This document shows positions 17,779 to 26,369 of a stretch of 64,000 nucleotides of DNA, piece by piece. A program made the translations under genes and the position numbers. Position 1 is the first letter of the stretch. Each line of letters opens with the position of its first letter. The notes beneath the pieces were generated by a model. That model was not told the DNA's origin. It did no database searches and was given only the letters and a program-made list of their open reading frames with translations. The DNA lies in NCBI RefSeq assembly GCF_030053395.1, contig NZ_JASGBH010000007.1, positions 62,001 to 126,000 of the forward strand, written 5' to 3'. This DNA is from Limnohabitans lacus (GTDB lineage Bacteria > Pseudomonadota > Gammaproteobacteria > Burkholderiales > Burkholderiaceae_C).

Positions 17779-18086
17779 AGGAAACCTCCTTGATCTTTCG
17801 TCGCACTATAGTTCAGCCGATCACACATGGAGATGTCTGATTCACCGACTGAAGTCAACATTCGACTAACGGTTTTTGATTTCTGCTTTTGGCCGATAGC
17901 TGCAGCGCCGTTTGCGACGATCGTTGACCGCAATCGCTGCATAACTGCCCCTCAAATCGCCCCCCCTTAAAATCTGTCCACTGCACAGCCCGGGACGCGC
18001 GGCAACGTGGTGCTCGCCCTCCCCTGTGTGCACGGGGGCCAGGGGATTCGGCCGCGACTTGTTTCACCCTAGACCAGGACAAGTCC
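17779..18086. other. Intergenic 308 bp; right flank of the island and leader of 8-oxoguanine deaminase
   Basis: The first ~180 bp are AT-richer and resemble the island; from about 17960 the composition returns to GC-rich. The 100 bp before 18087 contain GC-rich dyad-like sequence (CCCCTGTGTGCACGGGGG at about 18022), which could fold, but no convincing riboswitch, terminator T-run, sigma-54 site or TGTATACA operator is visible. An 82-codon frame on the minus strand here is judged spurious. Confidence 0.5.
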
Positions 18087-19490
18087 ATGACCACACTGCT
18101 CATTCACCGCGCCCGCTGCATCGCCACCATGGACGATGTCAACACAGAACTGAAAGACGCCTCGCTCCTGATCCGCGATGGCCGCATCCAACGCATCATC
18201 CCCGCGACCGAGAACATCGACGAACTGCTCACGCAAGTGGACGAAGTCATCGACGCCCGCCGCCATGTGATGGTGCCGGGCCTGATCAACACGCACCACC
18301 ACATGTACCAGTCGCTCACGCGGGCGATTCCGGGGGTGCAAAACGCCGAGCTGTTTTCTTGGCTTCAAGGCCTCTACCCGATCTGGGTGGGCCTCACACC
18401 CGAGATGGTGCGGGTCTCAGGCCAGGTGGCCATGGCCGAGCTGTTGTTGAGCGGCTGCACCACAAGCAGTGACCACCTCTACATCTACCCCAACGGCGTG
18501 CGGCTGGACGACAGCATCGAAGCGGCGCACAGCATCGGCATGCGATTCACGGCCACACGCGGCAGCATGAGCGTGGGCGAAAGCCAAGGCGGACTGCCGC
18601 CCGACAGCGTGGTCGAGCAAGAGCCCGCCATCTTGAAAGAAACCCAGCGGCTGATCGAGACTTGGCATGACACGAGCTACGGCTCGATGACGCACGTGGC
18701 CGTGGCCCCCTGCTCGCCCTTCAGCGTGAGCCAAGACCTGATGCGCGAAGCGGCCAAACTGGCCCGCGCCCATGGCGTGCGCCTGCACACCCACCTGGCC
18801 GAAAACGACCACGACATCGCCTACACCCGCGAAAAGTTCAACTGCACCCCCGCGCAATACGCCGAGGATTTGGGTTGGGTGGGCGACGACGTGTGGCACG
18901 CGCATGGCGTGAAGCTCGACGAAGAAGGCACTTACCTGTTTGCACGCACACGAACCGGCATTGCCCACTGCCCGTGCAGCAATATGCGCCTGTCCAGCGG
19001 GATCTTGCCCTTGCGCAAAATGCTCGACGCGGGCGTGCCCATTGGCCTGGGCGTGGACGGCAGCGCCAGCAACGATGCGGCGCATTTGCTGAACGAAGCC
19101 CGTCAGGCCATGTTGTTGGCGCGTGTGGGCCGGGCCTTAGAACCTTTCGGCTGCGACCACGGCCCCGCCGAGATGACACCCCGCGACGCCCTGCGCTTGG
19201 CCACACGCGGCGGCGCCGAGGTGCTGGGCCGCGCCCACGAGCTGGGGCAAATCAAAGCAGGTTTTTGCGCTGACATCGCCATGTTCCGCACCGACACGCT
19301 GAGCATGGCGGGCGGCGCGGTGCACGACCCGGTGGGGGCGCTCTTGCTGTGCGCCAGCGACAACGCCGACTACACCATCGTCAACGGACGCGTGGTGGTA
19401 CGCGAAGGTGAGATCACCACCGTGGACATGGGGCCTCTGATCGAGCGGCACAACCAACTGGCTTTGCAGCTGGCTTTGGGTGTGAACTGA
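18087..19490 (+). CDS. 8-oxoguanine deaminase / Atz-Trz-type amidohydrolase
   Basis: 467 residues, amidohydrolase superfamily. Metal-site motifs are GLINTHHHMYQSLTRAIP (HxH, about residues 66-83), LHTHLAEND (His), DVWHAHGVKLD (His) and GLGVDGSASND (Asp). The combination of 'THHHMYQSLTRA' and length best fits enzymes annotated as 8-oxoguanine deaminase, which convert 8-oxoguanine to urate plus ammonia. Alternatives in the same family are hydroxyatrazine or isoxanthopterin hydrolases. The nearby purine pathway supports the purine assignment: its product would enter at PuuD. It is monocistronic, convergent with the next gene. Confidence 0.82.
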   Translation: MTTLLIHRARCIATMDDVNTELKDASLLIRDGRIQRIIPATENIDELLTQVDEVIDARRHVMVPGLINTHHHMYQSLTRAIPGVQNAELFSWLQGLYPIWVGLTPEMVRVSGQVAMAELLLSGCTTSSDHLYIYPNGVRLDDSIEAAHSIGMRFTATRGSMSVGESQGGLPPDSVVEQEPAILKETQRLIETWHDTSYGSMTHVAVAPCSPFSVSQDLMREAAKLARAHGVRLHTHLAENDHDIAYTREKFNCTPAQYAEDLGWVGDDVWHAHGVKLDEEGTYLFARTRTGIAHCPCSNMRLSSGILPLRKMLDAGVPIGLGVDGSASNDAAHLLNEARQAMLLARVGRALEPFGCDHGPAEMTPRDALRLATRGGAEVLGRAHELGQIKAGFCADIAMFRTDTLSMAGGAVHDPVGALLLCASDNADYTIVNGRVVVREGEITTVDMGPLIERHNQLALQLALGVN

Positions 19491-19491
19491 G

Positions 19492-20001
19492 CTAGTTGGC
19501 CATGTCTGCCAGCGCCCTCAAATAAGCCTCCCCACGCGACTCGGCAAACAAGTCCAGCGCCAGCGTGAAGCCAGCCTGCACCACAAGCCCGATGCCAATC
19601 GCGGTGGCCGCGTCCGATTTGGAGAAGAACGCGATCAGGCAGGCCCCGAGCACGAGCAGGGCCAGCTCAACGCTTTTGTACAGCTTGAAATTGGCCATCA
19701 CCGTTTGCATGCGCGCGGTTTCGGCTTGTTTGAACTCGGCTGGTGCGCTCACGAGTTGGGTTCTGAGATTGGCCAGTTGTGCATCGGTGCGCGCAAAAAT
19801 GGTGACACCGACCACCAGCTGCATCAGCGCCACCACCACCAAAGGCAGCGACATCCAGCGCAGGCGGTGGCCATGGGTCCACAGCCAAAGCGCCAGGCCT
19901 ATGGCCATCAAGGCCGCCAAGTTGAAGAGCACGCTTTCTTGCTTCTCCCCGACAAAATAATCCGTCATGTCTTTCACCATGTGCAGGTCTCCCGTGTTCA
20001 T
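19492..20001 (-). CDS. Hypothetical four-helix membrane protein
   Basis: 169 residues. Hydrophobic segments are visible at about residues 24-40, 51-70, 112-128 and 132-150; the loop between helices 2 and 3 is polar and possibly coiled (APAEFKQAETARMQTVMANF). No family is recognised. It starts 12 bp downstream of the AraC regulator gene stop, so it is probably co-transcribed with that regulator. A start at the internal Met-Val-Lys (codon 8) is possible. Function unknown. Confidence 0.65.
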   Translation of the reverse strand: MNTGDLHMVKDMTDYFVGEKQESVLFNLAALMAIGLALWLWTHGHRLRWMSLPLVVVALMQLVVGVTIFARTDAQLANLRTQLVSAPAEFKQAETARMQTVMANFKLYKSVELALLVLGACLIAFFSKSDAATAIGIGLVVQAGFTLALDLFAESRGEAYLRALADMAN

Positions 20002-20013
20002 GTTCTGTGCCCC

Positions 20014-21030
20014 TCAATGCCACTGGGCGTCCATGCCCACGCGCCCCAGCCGATAGGCTGCAGGCGTGGTGCCCGTCCAGCTTCTGAAGGCCCGAATGAA
20101 AGAGTTACTTTCCTGAAAGCCCAGCAGCCACGAAATCTCTCCGGCTGAAATGTCGGTGCGGCTCAGGTAATGCCGCGCCAGCTCTTGCCGCACCTCGCTG
20201 AGCAGTTCCTGAAAACCCACCGACTCGTCGGCCAGTTGGCGCTGCAAGGAACGCTTGCTCAGGGCCAAACGCTTGGCCACCGCGTCGATGCTGCTGATGC
20301 CTGCGGGCAGCGTCTCCAACAACACGGCCCTGACGCGCTCGCGCATCTTCGCTTGTGCATCGAGTTCGGAAAGCCGTTGCTTCAGACCCGGCTCAAACGC
20401 CGCCCACATGGCCATGTTGTCGGTCAAGAAAGGCCGACGCGCATCGTCCGCAGAAAAGGCGATCAGGATCTGTTCAGAGGCCCCCAAGGCGCAGCCCAGA
20501 TAGGCTTGATAGGGTGCAAGTTTCAAAGGCAAATCCGGTACAGAGGCCGCCAAGGGCTCGATCCGCTCACGCGTGGCCAGCCGAGCCAGTTGCGTGAAGA
20601 ACACCAGCTCCGAGACACCCAGACTGCGGGGAATCGGTGCGGTGCTCCCGTAGCAGCGGAGTGAGACCTGCGTGCGGTCTGCGCGGATGTCAACCTCCAT
20701 GTGCAAGGGGCCGATCAAGCGTTTGTAATGCGCCAGCCGCTGCAGCGCGGTGTTCAGGTCGGGGCTGCACAGGCAGGCGAACAGGGCCGGGTCAAAGGCC
20801 TCGACCGACATGACCTGCGCGAGCTTCAGGGCGAGTTCGTCATGGCCTGCGGCTTGCTCCAGTCCGCGCCACAGGTCAAAGTACTGCGCGGGCGACAAGC
20901 TCGCGCCCGGGCGCGCAAACAGGTCGCCCGGCAGCCGCGCCAGGCTCAGCACATCGGACGGGGCGTAACCCATGTCGAGGATGAGCAGTTTCCAGCTCAT
21001 TTGCACGGCAAAGCGTGTGGCCTGTTTCAC
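20014..21030 (-). CDS. AraC-family transcriptional regulator
   Basis: 338 residues. The C-terminal ~100 residues hold the two AraC helix-turn-helix motifs (SIDAVAKRLALSKRSLQRQLA and ISWLLGFQESNSFIRAFRSWTG followed by TPAAYR). The N-terminal part fits the arabinose-binding-like domain of OruR/ToxR-type regulators (PF12625). It lies between an SDR oxidoreductase gene upstream and a membrane protein gene downstream on the same strand, with short gaps, so it may control one or both. Ligand unknown. Confidence 0.9.
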   Translation of the reverse strand: MKQATRFAVQMSWKLLILDMGYAPSDVLSLARLPGDLFARPGASLSPAQYFDLWRGLEQAAGHDELALKLAQVMSVEAFDPALFACLCSPDLNTALQRLAHYKRLIGPLHMEVDIRADRTQVSLRCYGSTAPIPRSLGVSELVFFTQLARLATRERIEPLAASVPDLPLKLAPYQAYLGCALGASEQILIAFSADDARRPFLTDNMAMWAAFEPGLKQRLSELDAQAKMRERVRAVLLETLPAGISSIDAVAKRLALSKRSLQRQLADESVGFQELLSEVRQELARHYLSRTDISAGEISWLLGFQESNSFIRAFRSWTGTTPAAYRLGRVGMDAQWH

Positions 21031-21065
21031 GGTGGGGGCTTTCTGGCGTGTTCTGTGGATTGGGC

Positions 21066-21905
21066 TTACTTGGCTTGGCTCATGATGGTCATATCAAAGA
21101 TACGGTCCCCGAAATACTTGCGGATGAACATCAAGGGCTTGGCCATTTTGCCGATGACGTAGCGGGTTTGGGGTCGGCGCGAACGCACAGCCTGCAGTAT
21201 GGCATCGGCCACCACCGAAGGCGGCGAGGCGGCACCCGCTTTGGCATAGGTGCTGCGCATGGCCTTGGCCATGCCCTGCGCCATGGCGCAGTAAGGGCCT
21301 TGGCCCGAACGCGCCAGCATGGGCTCGAGCATCACACCGCCCCATTCGGTGGCAATCACACCGGGCTCGATGATCACCACGTGGATGCCAAAGGGCGCCA
21401 GCTCGAGGCGCAAGCAATCGCTCCAGCCTTCTACCGCGTGCTTGGTGGCGTGGTACCAAGAGCCCAGCGGGGTGTAGATCTTGCCGCCCATGGACGAGAT
21501 GTTGATGACCTTGCCCGCCCCTTGGCGGCGCATGTGCGGCAGCACCAATTGCGTGAGCCGCGCCATGCCAAACAGGTTGACTTCAAATTGGTAGCGGGCA
21601 TCGGACAAGGTTGAATCCTCCATCGCGCCGTACATGCCAAAGCCCGCGTTGTTCACCAACACGTCGATGCCGTCATGGCTTGACTCGATGGTGTTCACGG
21701 TGGCGACGATGTCGGCGTCTACCGAAATGTCCATTTGCAGCGGTATCGCGCCCAAGGCCTGCAGGTCTTCCATTTGGGCCAAACGACGCGCCGCGACGTA
21801 AACCACCAAGCCCTCTTGCAGCAGCCGCTTGGCCGTTTCTTTGCCCATGCCGGATGAAGCGCCGGTAACGAGGGCCACTTGTTTTGCGGGGTATGTAGAT
21901 GCCAT
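21066..21905 (-). CDS. Short-chain dehydrogenase/reductase
   Basis: 279 residues from 21905 (MASTYPAKQVALVTG), supported by GGAG seven bases upstream; the open frame extends further without homology. Classical SDR features are the cofactor loop TGASSGMGKE (about 15-24), NNAGFGMYG, the catalytic Ser in INISSMGGK and Tyr-x-x-x-Lys in YHATKHAVEGW. Residues after strand 2 (AARRLAQM) are compatible with NADP. The substrate is unknown; long-chain or steroid-like alcohols are common for this subgroup. It is probably the first gene of a run with the AraC regulator. Confidence 0.9.
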   Translation of the reverse strand: MASTYPAKQVALVTGASSGMGKETAKRLLQEGLVVYVAARRLAQMEDLQALGAIPLQMDISVDADIVATVNTIESSHDGIDVLVNNAGFGMYGAMEDSTLSDARYQFEVNLFGMARLTQLVLPHMRRQGAGKVINISSMGGKIYTPLGSWYHATKHAVEGWSDCLRLELAPFGIHVVIIEPGVIATEWGGVMLEPMLARSGQGPYCAMAQGMAKAMRSTYAKAGAASPPSVVADAILQAVRSRRPQTRYVIGKMAKPLMFIRKYFGDRIFDMTIMSQAK

Positions 21906-22100
21906 GAAAAACTCCGTTCGTGAATGTGTTTCGAATGCCGTGATGGTCGCCGTTGGGGCGCGAAGCGTCACCATCGGATCGCGCCAATGCGCATGCCGAA
22001 GATGCCAAGACTCTTTGCCGTCCTTCAAGGAGCAAGTTGTTCGCTCAGGTCACAACTGTTAACACTGAGCAAGCCCAATTCGCTGTCCTACACTGAGGCC

Positions 22101-22448
22101 ATGATCCAAGGTCTCGTTCAACTCTTCCTGTTTCAGGCTCTTGGCGAGCTGCTCTCCAAGTTCGCACTGCCCTTCATCCCCGGCCCGGTGTTGGGTTTGG
22201 TGTTGCTGCTGGTGTTTTTGGCCCTGCGCGGCCATGTTCCAGCTTCCATGGACCTGGTGGGCAGCGGCATCTTGCAGCACCTGGGGCTGTTGTTCATTCC
22301 CGCCTCGGTGGGCGTGGTGCTGTATTTGCCCCTGTTGCAAGCCAACGCCTGGGCCATCACGGCGGCGCTGGTGCTGAGCGTGGTGGCCACCGTGGCGGTC
22401 ACCGCCTTGGTGCTCAAACTGTTCGCCAACAAGGACAGTGCGCCGTGA
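22101..22448 (+). CDS. lrgA: CidA/LrgA family holin-like membrane protein
   Basis: 115 residues from ATG 22101, four hydrophobic segments. The family signature is GELLSKFALPFIPGPVLGLVLL near the N-terminus (about residues 16-37) and LGLLFIPASVGVVLYLPLL in the middle. LrgA/CidA proteins pair with LrgB/CidB in the inner membrane; roles proposed include control of murein hydrolase activity and pyruvate or glycolate transport. Its stop overlaps the lrgB start (GTGA). Confidence 0.92.
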   Translation: MIQGLVQLFLFQALGELLSKFALPFIPGPVLGLVLLLVFLALRGHVPASMDLVGSGILQHLGLLFIPASVGVVLYLPLLQANAWAITAALVLSVVATVAVTALVLKLFANKDSAP

Positions 22449-23173
22449 ACAACACCCTGCCGCCCATCTCCGACATTTGGGTCTACCTCTCGGGCAGCCC
22501 GCTGCTGGCCTTGGTGCTCACGCTCAGCGCTTACCTGCTGGGCCTGACCTTGTACGAGCGCAGCCAGCGCAACCCGCTGGCCAACCCTGTGTTGATTGCG
22601 GTGGTCGTGGTGTGCATCGGCATCAGTGTGATCGACATGCCCTATGCGCAATACTTTGAAGGCGCACAGTTTGTGCACTTCTTGCTGGGCACGGCCACGG
22701 TGTCGCTGGCCATTCCGATTTACAAAGGCTTTGCCTCGCTCAAGGGGCGCATGGGGGTGTTGCTGCTGTCGCTGCTGGCGGGTGGCATCACCTCGGTGCT
22801 GACGGCCGTGGGGGTGGCGCGTTGGTTGGGTGTGGACGAATCCTTGGTGCGCGGCTTGGTGGCCAAATCGGTCACCGCGCCGATTGCCATGGGCATTGCC
22901 GAGCGCGTGCAAGCCTCGCCCACCCTGACCGCCATCTTTGCCGTCAGCACCGGCATCTTGGGCGCAGTGCTGGGCCGCTATGTGCTCGACGCCCTGCGGG
23001 TCACTCCATGGTGGCAACGCGGCTTTGCCCTGGGCGTGGCCGCGCACGGCATTGGCACCTCACGCGCTTTCAGCGTGAACGCCGAGGCTGGGGCCTATGC
23101 CAGTCTGGGCATGGGGCTGCATGGCATCGCGGGGGCAATGCTGATTCCGTATGCCGTGGCTTGGTGGTTATAG
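22445..23173 (+). CDS. lrgB: LrgB family membrane protein
   Basis: 242 residues with about seven hydrophobic segments. Typical motifs are FLLGTATVSLAIPIYKG, LVAKSVTAPIAMGIAERV and HGIGTSRAFSVNAEAGAYASL. The start is GTG 22445 inside the lrgA stop, so the two are translationally coupled and act together. In plants the fused homologue PLGG1 carries glycolate/glycerate; whether this pair does so is unknown, but an Ldh-type dehydrogenase gene follows by 56 bp and hydroxyacid-use genes are abundant nearby. Confidence 0.93.
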   Translation: MNNTLPPISDIWVYLSGSPLLALVLTLSAYLLGLTLYERSQRNPLANPVLIAVVVVCIGISVIDMPYAQYFEGAQFVHFLLGTATVSLAIPIYKGFASLKGRMGVLLLSLLAGGITSVLTAVGVARWLGVDESLVRGLVAKSVTAPIAMGIAERVQASPTLTAIFAVSTGILGAVLGRYVLDALRVTPWWQRGFALGVAAHGIGTSRAFSVNAEAGAYASLGMGLHGIAGAMLIPYAVAWWL

Positions 23174-23228
23174 AGCTTGGATTTCGTCGCGAGTCCGCAG
23201 CGTGACAGGGCCTGGCAGGCTTGTTTTT

Positions 23229-24287
23229 ATGATGAAGCCCATGAACTACGCCGCTTCTGACCTCTTGGCTTTTGCCGATCAATTGTTGCAATCTGCAGGC
23301 CTGCCGCCGGACAAGGCGCAAGCCGTGGCCGATGTCTTGCTGGAAGGCGACTTGCTGGGCCACACCACCCATGGCCTGGCTTTGCTGGCGCCATATCTGG
23401 CCGAACTGGAGTCGGGCAAGATGCGCAAAGACGGTGAGCCCTTGGTGGTGTCTGACCACCCAGCCGCCGTGACTTGGGACGGCCAGCGCTTGCCAGGCCC
23501 TTGGCTGGTGCTCAAGGCCATCGACCTGGCCACGCAGCGGGCCCGCACACAAGGCACGGGCACCGTGGTCATTCGGCGCAGCCACCACATTGCCTGCCTG
23601 GCGGCTTACCACCAGCGGGTGACGGACCAAGGGCTCATGATGCTCTTGCACTGCTCGGACCCCAACGCCGCCAGCATCGCCCCCTTTGGCGGGCTGGACC
23701 CGGTGTTCACGCCCAACCCCATGTCGGTGGGCATTCCCACTTCGGGGCTGCCGGTGCTGATCGATGTGTCCACCTCATCCACCACCAACGGCATGACCAA
23801 TCGCCTGCACAAAGAGGGTGGCCTGCTGCCCGCCGAATGGGTGATGGACGGCCACGGCCAACCCAGCCGAGACCCGGCTGTGCTGTTCAACGAACCCAAG
23901 GGCACGATCTTGCCGCTGGGCGGCATGGATTCGGGGCACAAAGGCTATGGCCTGAGCTGGATGGTCGAAGCTTTGACCGGCGGCCTGGCCGGCCATGGCC
24001 GCGCCGATGCCCCCGAGGGTTGGGGCGCCACGGTGTTTTTGCAAATCATCGATCCGCGTGCGTTTGCGGGCGCAGACGCCTTCAACCTGCAAATGGACGA
24101 AGTCTCACGCCAGTGCCATGCATCGCGCCCAGCACAAGCGAGCACCTGGGTGCGCACACCGGGTGAGCGGGGCCTGAAGCTCAAGGCCAGCAGCGCCAGC
24201 CAAGGCGTGACGCTGTACCCGAACATCATGCCCATGCTCTTGCCTTGGGCCGACAAACTCAAGGTGGCAGCGCCCTCAGCCCTTTAA
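23229..24287 (+). CDS. Ldh-family (malate/L-lactate/ureidoglycolate-type) dehydrogenase
   Basis: 352 residues from 23229 (MMKPMNYAASDLLAFADQLL). Family features (PF02615) are GDLLGHTTHGLALLAPYL, the His-Tyr region RRSHHIACLAAYHQRV and PNPMSVGIPTSG. This NAD(P)-dependent family includes malate, sulfolactate and, in enterobacteria, ureidoglycolate dehydrogenase (AllD). The sequence alone does not decide the substrate. It could oxidise ureidoglycolate from the purine pathway or a simple hydroxyacid. It is probably in the lrgAB transcript; the stop overlaps the terminator of the convergent tct operon. Confidence 0.85.
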   Translation: MMKPMNYAASDLLAFADQLLQSAGLPPDKAQAVADVLLEGDLLGHTTHGLALLAPYLAELESGKMRKDGEPLVVSDHPAAVTWDGQRLPGPWLVLKAIDLATQRARTQGTGTVVIRRSHHIACLAAYHQRVTDQGLMMLLHCSDPNAASIAPFGGLDPVFTPNPMSVGIPTSGLPVLIDVSTSSTTNGMTNRLHKEGGLLPAEWVMDGHGQPSRDPAVLFNEPKGTILPLGGMDSGHKGYGLSWMVEALTGGLAGHGRADAPEGWGATVFLQIIDPRAFAGADAFNLQMDEVSRQCHASRPAQASTWVRTPGERGLKLKASSASQGVTLYPNIMPMLLPWADKLKVAAPSAL

Positions 24288-24316
24288 AAAAACAACCCGG
24301 CGCTTAGGCCGGGTTG
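24287..24316 (-). terminator. Intrinsic terminator of the tctCBA operon
   Basis: Stem AACCCGGC (24295-24302), loop of 6, stem GCCGGGTT (24309-24316); on the minus strand it is followed by seven T residues (24293-24287). It lies 32 bp after the tctA stop. Confidence 0.85.
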
Positions 24317-24347
24317 CAGCTGATAACGTTTGTCCAAAAGGAATGCG

Positions 24348-25841
24348 TCAAGCAGCATGTGCTGGTTTGCGCAAGGCTTTCAGCAACAAGGGCGTCAACC
24401 AGACCAGCGCGGTCAAGATGGCCAACGCCAGTGCAATCGGTCGCGACACAAACGCACTCAAATCGCCGTTGGACTTGATCATCGAGGTGATGAAGTTTTC
24501 CTCCAGCATGCCACCCAGAACCACGCCCAAAATCGCCGGTGCCACCGGGAATTCATTGGCCTCCAGCACATAAGCCAGGATGCCCGCCACCAGCATCACA
24601 CCCACCTGAAACACCGAGTTGTTGATGGCAAACGTGCCCACCACACAAAACAGCAAGATCATGGGCATGAGGATTTCACGCGGCACCTTCAAAATGCGTT
24701 TGGCCACCTTGATGCACAAAATGCCTAAGGGAATCATGATGAGGTTGGCCACAATGAAAAGCAAAAACACGGCATAGATGTTTTGCGGATTGGTGGTGAA
24801 CAAGGTTGGGCCGGGATTCATGTTTTTCATGTAGAGCACGCCAATCACGATCGCCGTGATCGAGTCGCCCGGAATGCCAAACACCAAGGCCGGAATCCAA
24901 GCACCCGCCAGGGCACTGTTGTTGGCCGAGCCCGACTCCACAATGCCCTCCACATGCCCGGTGCCAAATTTCTCAGGCTCCTTGGAAAACTTCTTGCTCA
25001 TGGCGTAAGACATCCAGGCGGCGATGTCGGCTCCGGCACCGGGCAACGCACCCACGGCTGTGCCCAGCACGCTGCCCCGCAAAATTTGTTTGGGGTATTT
25101 TTTGGCCAGCGCCCATTGGCCCTTGAGCACACCACCCACCTCTTCCACCACCAACTCGGCCGGGGGACTGGTGTCCACCACGTAGCGGATGATTTCGGAG
25201 ATGGCGAACATGCCAATCATCATGGCGATCATGCCAATGCCGCCCGACATTTCGGTGTTGCCAAAGGTAAACCGAGGAAAACCAGCCGGGTTACCCAAGC
25301 CCACGCAAGCCACCAGCAAGCCCAAGAACAGCATCATCAGCCCCTTGACCGGCGAACCGGTGGTGATGAAGACCGCGCAAGTCAGGCCCAGCAGCACCAG
25401 CCAAAAGTATTCGAAGGAACTGAAGTTCAGTGCAAAGTCAGCCAAGGCGGGGGCAGCGACGATCAGCACCACCGTGCCAAACAGCCCCCCCACAGCCGAA
25501 AACACCAGGCCCGCACCCAGCGCTTTCTCCGCTTGCCCCTTGCGTGTCATGGCATAGGCCTCGTCGGTATAGGCGGCCGATGCGGGCGTGCCGGGAATGC
25601 GCAGCAAACAACCCGGGATGTCGCCTGAAAAGATGGCCATCGCCGTGGCCGTGACCATGGCCGCCACCGCAGGGATCGGCGGCATGAAGAAGGTCACCGG
25701 CACCAGCAAAGCCGTGGCCATGGTGGCGGTCAAGCCCGGCACCGCCCCGACGAACAGACCGTACAAGGAGGCGAGCACCATCACCATCAAGGTGTAGGGC
25801 TCAAACACCATCGAAAAAGCTTGGCCAATGGCTGTCCACAT
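24348..25841 (-). CDS. tctA: Tripartite tricarboxylate transporter, large membrane subunit TctA
   Basis: 497 residues, about twelve hydrophobic segments. Signature motifs are GAVPGLTATMATALLVPVTF near the N-terminus and the pseudo-repeat GALPGAGADIAAWMSYA in the middle, plus GIPGDSITAIVIGVLYM. TctA is the channel-forming subunit of TTT carriers, driven by the ion gradient and fed by a Bug receptor. Gene order on the minus strand is tctC, tctB, tctA with a terminator after tctA, so this is a complete transporter. Substrate unknown; citrate or another di/tricarboxylate is typical. Confidence 0.95.
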   Translation of the reverse strand: MWTAIGQAFSMVFEPYTLMVMVLASLYGLFVGAVPGLTATMATALLVPVTFFMPPIPAVAAMVTATAMAIFSGDIPGCLLRIPGTPASAAYTDEAYAMTRKGQAEKALGAGLVFSAVGGLFGTVVLIVAAPALADFALNFSSFEYFWLVLLGLTCAVFITTGSPVKGLMMLFLGLLVACVGLGNPAGFPRFTFGNTEMSGGIGMIAMMIGMFAISEIIRYVVDTSPPAELVVEEVGGVLKGQWALAKKYPKQILRGSVLGTAVGALPGAGADIAAWMSYAMSKKFSKEPEKFGTGHVEGIVESGSANNSALAGAWIPALVFGIPGDSITAIVIGVLYMKNMNPGPTLFTTNPQNIYAVFLLFIVANLIMIPLGILCIKVAKRILKVPREILMPMILLFCVVGTFAINNSVFQVGVMLVAGILAYVLEANEFPVAPAILGVVLGGMLEENFITSMIKSNGDLSAFVSRPIALALAILTALVWLTPLLLKALRKPAHAA

Positions 25842-25887
25842 GGGATAAGACTCCTCAGACGGTCGGTGTTGAAAGTGGCAAAGCCTG

Positions 25888-26361
25888 TTACCAGGCCAAC
25901 GGCGTCAAGATGCCCCAGGGCAAGGGCACACGCAGCAATTTATAAAAAGCAAAGTGAACCACCAAAGTGGCCACCATCGCCCAAAAAACCGAACGGCCCC
26001 ATGTGACTTGCAAGGATCTGAAAAGCGCCAACAGCATCAACATGGCCGTGATCAAAAACCCCAGCTCATCCGACACCAAGATGTAGAAAACGACCGCGCC
26101 CAACAACACGGCCAAGGCCCGTGCATGCCGTGGCGATCGAACCCAATCTTCCCAAGCCAGCCAAGGACCGTGGGCTCGGTCACGCCAGCCTTGCCAGACC
26201 AGCACGGCGCCGCCGGCACACAGGCCCACCGCAATCAGGCCCGGAAACAAAGCGGGTCCGACCGGCTGACCCGGAATGTTGGGGTAGCCGCGCACAGCCC
26301 AGAGCACCGCAGCGCCCAAGGCCATGAGCAAGACGCCCCAAAAAGCGTCGTTGATTTTCAT
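25888..26361 (-). CDS. tctB: Tripartite tricarboxylate transporter, small membrane subunit TctB
   Basis: 157 residues with four hydrophobic segments, the size of TctB. The start MKINDAFWGVLLMALGAAVLW and the segment GQPVGPALFPGLIAVGL (about residues 33-49) are typical. It forms the membrane part of the transporter with TctA, 46 bp downstream, and follows tctC by 8 bp. Confidence 0.9.
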   Translation of the reverse strand: MKINDAFWGVLLMALGAAVLWAVRGYPNIPGQPVGPALFPGLIAVGLCAGGAVLVWQGWRDRAHGPWLAWEDWVRSPRHARALAVLLGAVVFYILVSDELGFLITAMLMLLALFRSLQVTWGRSVFWAMVATLVVHFAFYKLLRVPLPWGILTPLAW

Positions 26362-26369
26362 GGGCTGTC

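Noticed and set aside
17855..18103. 82-codon minus-strand frame next to 8-oxoguanine deaminase
   Set aside because: No ribosome-binding site, overlaps the downstream gene start and crosses the composition boundary.
24295..24316. Plus-strand terminator for the Ldh-type gene
   Set aside because: The T-run is only on the minus strand; on the plus strand no U tract follows the hairpin.
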